Position numbers and translations under genes: made by a program. Below, one piece after another: positions 25,001-37,000 of a stretch of DNA of 64,000 nt. Below the pieces are notes generated by a model that made no database searches, was not told where the DNA came from, and was given only the letters and a program-made list of their open reading frames with translations. Position 1 is the first letter of the stretch. Every line of letters begins with the position of its first letter. The DNA is from Asterella californica (lineage: Eukaryota; Streptophyta; Marchantiopsida; Marchantiales; Aytoniaceae): NCBI GenBank assembly GCA_036924285.1, contig JAYKYS010000002.1, forward strand, positions 48,189,501 to 48,253,500, in the 5' to 3' direction.

Positions 25001-28000
25001 AAATAATCGTCTAACTCCAGTTGGCATCTTAGCGCACATTCTGCCCCTAATCGCTTCTTACTATGTACTTGGCCGGGCTAATTGCTTGTTACCTCTATAC
25101 TAGAGAGTGGTCCTTGAGAACATCTGCCTTCTCGACGTATGAATATAACTTCTCAAACCAAGTTAGGATACATGTTACCACTCTCTGTTACTCACTTTGT
25201 ACTTGCTTGGGTTCAAAACTATTTGGGGGTTACCACAGTGTGATACAGTAAACAGTTTTCTGAGAAAACTGTTTTACCCGTGCACCATTATATACTCTTG
25301 GACCAGCGTACACTAGCTTCCGGTTGTCACTTCAGGATCTACTGACATTTTACCCCATTACAGATTACACCTGAACAGTTAGTAGGTGTAGGGTAGAGGA
25401 CTTTTAAGACAGTGCACTACACCCATTCAGTTGCAGTGTCTGTGGAAACAGTATGAAACTTATCACACTGCAGTTGAGTACCTCGTTGTGGTCTTCTTTC
25501 AGGCTGGACCTTTCGAAGCAACGCAACTTCGTGTCCAGAAGTTTTTGGGACAAATTGGGAGTTTCAATCATCACCTTGTACCTGAGTTGGACTTACTGCA
25601 AGTTGCTGGCACTGGTGGGCTTGCTTGGGATTCCGTGGATCGTGTACAGTTCACTTTACCGTTTAGGGATGAGAAGTACGATGTCTGGCTAGGTATTGAT
25701 CTACGCACTTTTTGTACCTCACTCGATTGGATGCTGCTCCTTGTAATAGACCATGAACTGGTCAGGGTTGAAAATATTCTTACCGGACAAGTTGGAGTGC
25801 TTACAGGCTAGGCTAGGCTCAAAAGTTTTGTTAGCTAAGCTCTGGTTTTATATTTTAGTCATGTTACTTTAAGCCTTCGACAGACGATTATCTCAGTTTG
25901 CGTCACTGCGCAGATCCTCTTCTTAGTCGGGTTGTAGAGTTGGCAGTTTCTTCCAGTGATCGCCGGACCAAAGTAACAGCAAGCGAGCTCCTTCAGGCGT
26001 TTTGTTTGGTCATGCTTGGGAATTCTGCCAAAGGTCCTGTCCTTCGGAAGAATGAGATTGAGCACTCAGTAAGAATACTCACGAGCTGTCCTTTTCTCTT
26101 GAGAACTTCGTAACAACTTTTACCCATGCAGTGCGTGCCGTCTTCTGGAGTCACCTTCACGGAAATTTTCATATGACCAGACGAGTGCAGATGACCATGG
26201 TGCACTTTGTTTTTCTCAGTCCTTTCGTAAAAGACCAAATCCAGAGTTGAGGAGCTGAGAAACTCTTGTTCCGTTAGTAACTATAGTTGGACACCTGCTA
26301 AATATTGTTCTAGTAGTTACCTTGAACAAAGACGTTGACCGTTGTATGACCTTTATGTGCGAAGGTTTATCTCGACAAAATCTACAAGAGACTGCTTCCA
26401 GCCGTTCTGCTTCTAGCGGTTGATGTGGAGCAGGTATACTCGGCTAAAAGCAACTCGCGGTGTCTCTGGCATCCACCCTTCCGTATGAATCAAGAGTCCT
26501 CTTCAAGCATATACTTGAATGGTTCAAGGTCACATTCGTGAACTTGGTTAGCATTTAACTTTGTGGCAAGCCTCTGATGATCGGCTGTTCTGTCAGGTTA
26601 CCAGGCAGCTGTTCAGTGAGTTTGTCAAGCAGCTCATACACTGGTTCACCAGCAATCTGCAGAAGGAAAACCCGGAAACGATGGCACTCTTAGATTCGAT
26701 TCTTGATGGACTGGTTGATGATGAGAATGGCTCTCTCAGGTCAGACGAGCAAGATGACACCGGCATTGATGGTCCATAATCTGCAATTTGAGTGTGGATT
26801 TATCGATTTCGTTTGATATTGTATGTCTACCTCGCATACCTCGAGCGTTGGAGGTGTCCCGCTTAACATAGAGGTAACGTGCTGGCGCAGAGAGTTTTGT
26901 GCGGCGTGCTTTGGAGAATTCATGTCCTGGTCTGTCCGTCATGCACCGCCAGAGGTAAGAACTACTGTCGAGAGCTTCTCTTACTCACTTTGGCAAAATG
27001 CAGCCTCTGTATGGTTTTGGTGGCTCTCTGTGATGTGACATGCCTACTGACAATATTCTCACCCGTTGCAGAGCAATGACTTTGTGAATGTTGCTTCTAT
27101 GCTTCGTCGACTCTATAATAGGATGGATCATCCAAACCCGTACAAGCGCCTAGGTGCATCAATGGCAGCTTACAGGATTTACCCAGTCCTGAGGGGAAAC
27201 TCAAGTATAGTGGATCGTTATATTTTCGAAATGATATTCTTCTGCGTCAAGAGTTTGCGACTCGCAGAGTCCGATGACATCCAAACAGGTAAAGAGAGGA
27301 AAAGTACCACATAGTTTAGTCAAACCACTGCTTCCTTTACAGGCTGAACTATAATTTCCGGAGGTGAAGGTTGTGACAAAGTTTTGTAGCACTTTTACTG
27401 CAGGAATAGTGTTACAAAACTGTTGATCTGAACCCTTACCAATGAAGAAAATATTTGTTCTTAATGTAATGTGGTTCAAGAGCTTTAGCTGTGGGAAGGA
27501 CTTTTAATTGGATAGTTTGCAGTAACTGATGTCCTCGAGCTTTTCCGACAAGCAGGCACTGCTAAACAAATGAACAAGACCTTGGACAATTATATGAAGT
27601 TGGTGGAGCGAAATATATCTTCCTTGCAGCGCGCAAGGAAAGATAGGCCTATGTTCTCGACTTTGGATGACTTCATGGATTGGTTACTGCATCAAACAGC
27701 ACAGTTACAACAAACTTGTCGGACAAGATGCATGAGCATTTTAAGCTTTATTTGTCGCTTAATGCCAGGTCAGGCACTTCTCTTCATGAGGTGGAACGAT
27801 CCGTGATGGTCATGTTAGGATGATCTGTAGAAATTACAGACGGAGCGTAAAATCTATGCCGCCTTTGTCCTATAGTTTCTTCTTTCTGCAAATTAAAGAT
27901 TTGGATCGTAGTGACAATGTAGACTTCAAGAAAACAGGAGTGATAACCTTCCTAGTACTGCAGCTTGACGGGGTATTATAGCCAGAGTGCAGTATGCGAA

Positions 28001-31000
28001 ATCGATTATATGGAAGCGAAGGGCTATCTCTCTTTAACCCTTCAAGCCAAATGTGGCAAAAGGAGTTTGCCGCTTGTTCAGATTTTCAATCTTGGATATT
28101 TGTATATTTTCGTTCTGATTTGACCCTCTTCTGATCATCTTCTCTCTGCATTGTTCTCCTGCAGCGGGCTCTGTGGCAAGCTGGTTTCGTGCAAAATTGC
28201 AGCAGGGGACTGACATTGAAAGCATCGTTGGTGTCTTCAGCTACGAAGACGAGGATCGACCATTTGAGGTTTGGTCAATGGAGGAAGCTCGACATCAGTT
28301 GGCTGTCTTTACTAGGTCGCTTCACTGGTATGAGTGGGCTTTAAGACAAGAAATGGTCACCACAAAAGAGCTTCTTTCTAGTCCCAAAAGTATCGTCGTG
28401 AACAGCTTTCTTCACCGGATTTTCACAGCACATGAGTTATACTCTGAGTGGAGTTCATTAACTCCGGGAGAACGAGAATCATACCAGAAGCTGGTCTACG
28501 GTGCTATAGTTCATCTCCTTCTCTTTATAACGCAGGTTCTCGACAGTGAACTTGGAACTAGAAATGTAGGAGTTTTTCTACCACGGTCAGTCGACAAAGA
28601 AACAATCAATGTGGTGCGTCTGGAGCAACTTATACCACTTGCTGAGCCTGATTTTCTCGAGTTAGTTGCCCTAGCTTTGCTGCGTCACCGGGATTTGGGC
28701 TTCGTGGCTACAGGTCCTCATCATGCAGAAGAGCTAGCAAAATTAACTCTAGGTGTGATTCAGAGGGTCTCAGTGGCATCTTCTGGGTTCAAGGAAGGGT
28801 TGACCAAGAGATTGCTGGCTCTGTTTGAGGATGAAAGGTTTGATCTGAGTGCTGTTGACCTTAGTCTCGATGGCGGGGGAAATGTCGGAAGTCTGGGTTT
28901 GGAAGATGCAATGAGCCTTCTGAAGGGCTATAAACAGTTGCATCTTTCAGGATTTTTGCTGTCGGTCTTAGGAAAGACTCAGGCGAAGCAAATGGGGGAG
29001 AAGCTGATGACTGCTGTATTTAAAATAGGACGCGAGTGCCCTCCAGTACTTGAATCTATCGCTTCAGAGATGTTAAGTCTGTCGATTGCGTTGGGGACTA
29101 GCGTGCAAAGACTTGTAGATCTTTGCCTAGACGAAGAAACCATCAGCCCGTCCCTACAGACTCGGAAGGTCATGCTTGGAGGCATTTTCTATCTGAACTT
29201 TCGGCGACTGATTGTTCAGCAGGTCAAATTTTCCTTCAAGGAATGTTTAGCTTTGATCCTGACAGCTGCTGTAAGAAATCCTACGGCAAGGCTTCTTGTG
29301 AATGCAGTCCTTGATGATCACATCAAGTCGACGGAGCAAGGTTCCAGTCTTTCCAGAGATAGCTTCGTGGAGGAGATGATTTTTCATCTGAAGTGTCTGG
29401 AGCCTTGCTGCGCATCGAATGCCGACCTTGCTGACAAGCTGTTCTTTTTGGAAATTGTGCAAAAGGTACTGCTGCTTGACCTTAGCACTGAGAAATTGCT
29501 CAAGCAAGATGATTCTTCTCGCGACTTCATTCAGGATTCCTTCATCTCTTGTATTGGTGGGGCCGGGAATGGAGGAGGCAGTATAGACAGTTCTTCGCAG
29601 AGAGAGGCTACCATCACCTTGAAAACTCACGCCCTTGGTCTTGTACCTTTATTTTTCAAGCCCCTCTTTGCCGAGCAGTTCCAGTTTCGTTTATGCAGTT
29701 CCTTGACCAAAATAGTTTCAGATTATCTGCTAGTAAGGGAGGCTGACCTACCGAAGGGCTCAAACCAGAGGGCCATGTATACGCGGATGCTAAGCCCTTT
29801 GCTTGACGCTGTCCCGTTGAGCTGCAGTCCGATTCTCTTAGAAGTCATCTTTCCTCTTCTTCTTGATCCTCCAAAATTTGCTTTGAGAAAGTTATCGGAT
29901 TCTCTTGAGCTCTTCGCTCAAATAATTGGTGAGGCAAGACCAGCTTGTTTAAACCTTTGCATTCGGATACTGAGCGATGGGAGTAAAATTCCGCGACTGA
30001 GAAGAGCCGTGATTGAGAGAGTCTTTGTTTCTCTGGTGAACAAGGCACCACCAGATGTAGTGACAGATTGGTACTCTGTTCGTATCAAAAGCTTTGTTGA
30101 TACGCTAGGGAGAAACGTCGTTAGTCTAGACGCAGAGAAGGAGGAAGAAAGTCTCGTTGTCAAAGTGTGCCACTATACGCTTGTGGAGCTTCTGTTTACA
30201 AGAGTTGAAGCTCGTTTGATAAAAGAGAAGATCACTCCTTCAGCTCCTAATGGCGCGCTGATGAAGCTGACTATGGGTGAGTCTCGAGCGAAAAACGATC
30301 CGTTGACTTATCTGTATCCGGAGAACACCAGACTGTGGCGAGATCTGCACATTTCAGCCTATAAGTGTCTTGCAGCAGTCACTCTGCGCACTCAAGAGCA
30401 GGAGAAGCTGTTTGGACTGTTGTTTAAGGAAGGGGCTACAGGGATGATATGGCAGCACCTAATAGACACGGGCAAAGTCTACAATGACTTGCCTGTTGAA
30501 ACTAACCAATTAGGTACAGCTTCTCAAACCATAAGAGGAATGAGGGATGAGCGGAGAGCAAAGAGAACTTCCCAAGGAACAACAAGTGCAAGTTTAAGTA
30601 CTCTTTCTTCTCAGTATGTTATTAACATATTAAGTCAAGAGCCAGAAGTAATCAGCTCTTTTGTCAGCCCGTTGAAGGGACCCGCTGAAGGTGATTCTGG
30701 AAGTTTGAGAGCGGATCTCGACCTCGAGGAGGTAGATATGGGTGCTAACGGGAACAGTTTTTCTCAGGAGAGAAGTAGCCGTTCAGAAGAGGTGGTTGAC
30801 ACGATACCTTCGGATCAAGACGACTTTGACCAGCATCCATGTATGGGCGTGTTGTTGAAGTTGATAGAGAGCTTGCACACCAGATTCGGACGTGGGCATC
30901 CAGAGATGCCAGAGTGGATGAAAGCTTTGCATTCTACCATGCAAAATGCAGGTACACACATCAATATTCGTCTCTTCCTCACGAAAGTGGTGGTGAAAAC

Positions 31001-34000
31001 TTGGAGGGTGTTTACTCCGCATGCGCAAGCTTGGTTTCTGCCACTTGTGCAGACGATTCTGATTGATCCTGAAAGGTCAGGAGGCATGAAATTTCACTAC
31101 CTGCTAAGGGACATCTGCATCACAATCTTACAGTGGAATCTCTCGAATCCTCCAGACCCAGGAGTTGCATCAGTATTCATTACACACTTGATGACGGTCT
31201 CTGCTCATACATCAAGTTCAGTTTTGCGAGCAAATGTTGATATTATCCGGATGTTTCTAGATAGTTGGAAGGAGGATCTCCAGCTTGACAAGCTCGTCAT
31301 ACTTAAGGATCTGGTTTTTGGTGGAAAAGCTGCGAGTAGTACAGATCGTTCCTTAAGAATGCACAGAATGCTGGGCCTGCAGCTTTATGGGGCCATAGCA
31401 GCTTCAGGACTTCCCTTATATGATCCTGCCAGTGATCTGTTTCCCGAGAAAGATCTCTATCAAGCTTTGCTTCAAAATTTGAACGTCAAAGCGAAGGAAA
31501 TCTACGAGGCGGCTGGAGAGTTGTTAGGTATTTTGCTGAAGCAACGACACCAGGTAGCCGAGAATTTGAGAAGACCCATTGATGAGCAGATGCTTGAGGC
31601 CCCTCTGAAGCAGTGTCTACTAAAGTTTTGTAGAGAAAGTAATCTTGACTGCTTCTTGAATATCCTGAACAAGATAACCTTCCGCTTCCCTCCATATGCT
31701 GAAAATTTTGCCTCCCTGTTAGTCGACCTGCTACCCAAATTACCTGGCCTTTTCAAAGTTATAACTTTGGATCTATTCTTGCGGTCTCCCAGCTGCCTCA
31801 AGGGTCTTCTCAGCATGCTTCTCCCCACTTTCACTAAAGTATTGACTCACCGGGACGAGGTTGCGCAGCTCAAATGCCTCCAGCTCTTGCTGGAGCTTAT
31901 GAAGGATGTCCCGGATCAGAAGGTGTATGAAAAACTACTACCAGTTCTTTGTGAGACTTTTCCGACTCATGAGAACGAAGATTGCCGACAAGTGTACTAT
32001 GATCTCCTCATCTGTCTTCATTCTAAGGAGGGAATGGCATCAGACAATCTAATTGTTCGGTCTTTGCTTGCTGGTCTAACTGACAGCGCAGAGGGTGTGA
32101 GGTCGAGTTTGCAGGAATTTTGGAACACCACTTTATCACACGATTTGCGAGAGCGACTGTTACAGATGATTAATGAGATGTATGATCCATCTGTTGAGGA
32201 AAATTGGGCGCAGTTCGCCAACGTTCTTCTCCTCAAGGTAGTCTTAGCTTTAAAAGCTCCCTATCGTGTTACCTAGACAGACATTAGTGTTGACTATAGG
32301 GTTTGCAGATTAAGAGACTCTTCTTGGTTGGATCACAGAAGCCTCTGTTACTCTGTTGGTACTGAACATAGTTATTAGGTGCAATCCACACGAGGTCCTC
32401 CCATCAGATGCTGTCTGTTCTGACTTTGCTTTGTATATTTTCCAGCTGTGCGAAGACTCGGTGGACTACAAGAGACCAGTATTCAGTGCTCCTCTTTCAG
32501 ATTGTGAATTCCACGAGTACACCATAAACACATCATACATAGGTGGTAGCTTGCCCCTGACACCTCTGTTCTCACAATCACAAGTCTTCCCCTCTTCTCA
32601 AGATTCTCGTTCACAGGCAGCTTCAGTGTCCCAGCGCGAAGACGTAGAAGATTCCAGGTATTCTAGGGAGGCGGGAATGATTCGAGCTACGTATTCCGTA
32701 ACTTTGTCCCAAACCCAGGATACACTTTCCACTCAAGAAAGCTCTCTGTTTGCCATGTCAAGGAAGCCCAGTGGAAACCGAACCCAGGGCATGACTCAAG
32801 AAACAGGAACATCAGCTGATTCGCTAACAGGTTTGATGAGAAGGATTCCCCTAGCGAGTTCTGCTCGTTCACAAATAATAAGAAGCGTAATGAATGCCAC
32901 TAAGCGGAGGGAAGCACGCGCTGCACAACAAGCATCGGAGAGAGCAAACAAGGTGCGCATCATGAGGCGTTATCGTACAGGCAAGCCCACTCCCTTGTCA
33001 GTCAATTATCTTGGGCTGTTCATTATTCTGGACATTAAAGTAAGATTAACATTCCTTCTGTCTCCTTCCAAAGGTAAAAAAAAAGAAAAGAAAGAAGAGA
33101 GAATAAAAAGTGTTGGAGGTACTGACTGCATCCTGGTCGACAGGTGAGTTGCCAGACATCGAAATCAACCATGAGGATATTCTAGCACCCCTTTCAGCAC
33201 TAGCTGAGAAGGATGCTACATTTGCAAGACTGCTACTGAAGGTTATTTGCAGAGCAGTCTACTCCCAGCCAGCTGCTCGGCAGAAGGACCTAACTTCAGA
33301 TGTCAAAAGTCAGATGGCCCGAGGAATAGGAAAGGCATTAGAGAAAACAAGCAATGGAATTTCTTTTGTGGGTTGTATACAAGCAATTTGCCTGGAAGAT
33401 CCGGCAATCTGGATCCAGCCAAAACTAGTAGGTCGAGCTAGTATGAAGTCAAATAATTACCATTCTGGGATTCTGGTGTTAGAAGGGGAGATAATGCATG
33501 AAGCCAATAAGGATACACCCACTCCAGGTTCCACTAGTAAACGGCAGAAGGGTGCAGCTGGAAAGGCCACAAGTGGAGGGCCAAATATACAGGAAGCCTG
33601 GTTAGAACTGGCCCATCTCTACAAGGAACTTGGTGAGGAAGATATTGTCCTCTCAGTATACCGGCAGAAACTAACTGAGAAACCCATCTCACACAAGGCT
33701 CTGGAAGCTCAACTTGGAGGTGATCCGAGCAGAGGGCTTATGCTATACGACCAAGCACTAGATTCAGTTGAAGGGGATTCTGGTATGTGGCATGAACTAC
33801 TTTTGGGTGTCCAGTTGAAGGTTAAAATTTATGTATACGTTTGGAACACGGATGGGCTATATCAACTCGTTGCATTTTACTGGCCTAACTTGAAGCTCCT
33901 CACCACAAATCCTTGGAGCAAAGTTTGTCGTCGGTATGTAACTGCAGGTAGACAAACAGGCTGCAAGAAGAGGGTGTTTATTTGAGAATTTCTGATTCCC

Positions 34001-37000
34001 TTTTGCCAAATCATTTGCAGTTGTATGTATGTATGTATTCTTAACACAGTATGGAGACTTGGCTTTTCCCGTCTTTTCAAGGTGATCAAGCTACTCAAGT
34101 TGAGCAAGACATCTGGTACAATCAACGGCTTGCTTGTCTACTGGACCTTAATCGTTGGCAGCTGCTATTAGAGGATACTCTTACACAAGTACGAAATGAT
34201 GATTCAACAGAGCCAGAACTTATGAAACTCTGGGATCCGAACCTCGAAGATCCTTATCTAGGGTTGTTCGTTCGAGGAGCAGCCAAAGTTTCAACTTTTC
34301 GATCTGTGGCAGATGAATTTATTCAAACCTCATGCAAAGAATCGTGGAAGAGGGAAGTTCTGCTGAAGGAGTACGGTACCCAGCTTGCAACTTTAGCCGT
34401 GGTTACTGACCAGTTTGATCGGGCCCGATTTTACATCTCATACTGCTACAAGAGTTCGAGGAAGCAGTGGACAGCCCTTCACCCGCTAGCGACTGGAGCG
34501 AGACATCGTCAGGTGCAAAAGCTTCAGAAGATCGTTGAGTTGGATGAGTTTATTGATTTGATGACCAGTCAACGGAGAGAGCAATTTCCGAGGTAGTTTC
34601 CATCATCAACCACAATCTTCCAGATCCTTTGTCAGGACTTCTTGGGTGCTTTTTCCTGAAAGAAATGCCATTGTGTTCAATGGGCGAAAGGCACTCGCTT
34701 TGTGCCAATTAGAGGTGAAATCGCGATATATTTCATGCTTTGTTTCCCTCTTGCCCTCTGAAACCATTGTTACTCCGCAGGAAAATTGTGCAGTGGAGAC
34801 ACCGTTGGCCCTCATCAAGGTTGGATGGTGTCGAAGCATGGGATGACATCGTGCAAAACCGTCTCGTATTTTTCCAAAAGTTTCAGGGTTTTGTAAACAG
34901 GCAAGTGTCAGCTGCCTCAGTGCACACAGAAGCCAGTGGTACGAGTGATCGCACCCAAAATGCCCTTGCTTCTAAACTTGAACAAGAACGTGCTCATATC
35001 TTCCATCAAGCAGCCGGAGGGCTTACGAAAGTTGGTGCCTACGATGCTGCACAGGTTCTCTCCACTCAACCTGAGTTAATCAGACATTTATTACAATGTA
35101 TGGATGTTGCTAAGTTCGCGAGTATTCAACCAGGGTCTAAGACATGTAGCAGAACTGTTGTGAATCTGTTAAGCCTGAAAAAGGACTGAACCCCGGCTCA
35201 CTTTGTTGCTTGCTGGCCCCTTCGTACGTATGCCAAACCTACGGAGTGTTACGAGCCAGCTCTTTTGTTGAAGCTAACGATCGTGGACATCACTGCGTTC
35301 CTTCAGAGTTATATGGAGGAGTACATGGCTGCTCATCAAGGGACGAAGGGCGCACTCGACTACAAGTTTTTTAAGGGACTTGTCAAGCTTCGGTGTCTGC
35401 AGGCTAAGCGCGTGAAGGTTGTACAAGCCAGTGAAGCAACCGAAATGCTCCGGCAGGTCAGTTATGGCTACCTTGATGTGCACGAAGGCTGCTAAAGGCA
35501 TCGTAATAGAAAGACGGGTGACAAAAGTGGCGGTTTGGTCTTCCGTTATTCTTAAATTTCATTCGTAGCAGGAGAGCTCTGATTCGTCCATGTGACAAAA
35601 TGGGAAATCCGTTCGTCCTAGAAATTGAGCTTAGAAGTCATTCCTTTAACCCGCTAACTGAATCTAAATCACCTGAGTTCTGTGATGTGTTAACTCAGGT
35701 TTTGAACTATGTCAAATCTACCGCTGAAAAGCCATGGGTTCAGAATAGTCAAGATTGGCAGGTGGGCTTGAAAGTCCTTGAAGCGGCTGTTTCATCTCAG
35801 CTGGCCTGGTTGGGCCTTGAGAAATTGTCCAAGATTGACACGACCTCTTCTCCTGTAGATAATCCATTGTATCTGCTTGGTGCTGCATATGGTGCATATT
35901 CGGATGCTGCTTCGGAGCTCTCCTTGGCTTCAGGTAGTGGAGGCGGTTCGAAAGCATCGCGCCAACTGGCGAAGATCTCCCTGAACTTTGGTCTTTTTTG
36001 TGATGAGCTCCTGAAAGCAACAGAGAGCATGGAGCTGAATGATGATTTGCGGGCTGGGATTCTTCAGGGACGTGCGGCAGCAAGGCTTCCGCCAGCGTCA
36101 GCATATCCTGCTGTTATTGTCAAACATATGATGGGTGCAGTGTCGTTAGACACCTCTGTCCGAGCTCAGCACGGACTTGCGAGAGTCGTGTCCCTGGTTG
36201 GCCAGTTTAGCGATACACATGGCCTGTTCTCTGATGCAGTCAAACAGGTACCCAGCTGGGTTTTTATCTCATGGATACCCCAGATGCTTGCAGTTATGGA
36301 CCAAGGTGAGGGTCGAATTTTCATTCCGTTACTCGAAGATGTTGCTAAGTTGTATCCACAAGCCCTTTACTTCCCCTTCCATGTAAGCGAGAAAGACTTC
36401 GGCCCTTCAGGCCGAAAGAGAACAAGAAGACTTGCAGCTATCTTGAAAAGCGTCTCCTTGGAGGGGCTGGTCAGAGGCTTAGAGGATCTCACTTACCCTG
36501 AGCAAAGGTTTCGGGATGGCCTATCTCAGATAAAAAATTGCATTATAGCTGGTGACAAGGAGAAGGCTCTTGAAGTGTTTGCTGACATTTACGAAGACTG
36601 CCTCGATGTAAATGCTATGCGCAAGTCAATTCGTAGAGCTGGTGAATACAATCTCAAGTTCGCTCGTGATTGGTCTAAACGAGTCATGAAGGCACTGGGT
36701 GAAAACGGAACCAAATTGCTGCATATGGACGAGAAGAAGTTTATGTCAGCTGTAGGTGACCTGCTGGCAAATCTACAGAAAGCTATGCAGAACTTGCAAA
36801 CAGGAGTGATGAGTCTTGGGCATCTATCTAAATGGATGGCCGAATTTGACCAGTTAGCACAGATTGTTCTCAACCAGGAATCTTCACATGGCGGAGGGTC
36901 AAGCTCATCTCAGGCTGGCTTGAGTGGCAGGGAAGGTTGCATCGAGGTACCGGGCCAGTATACAGGTTTTCGTGAACCTAAACCTGATGTTCATGTAAAA

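Noticed and set aside
28979..29746. antisense and alternative-frame ORFs of 60-130 codons over DNA-PKcs exons 25 and 31
   Set aside because: Shadow frames of a conserved coding exon; no independent motifs.
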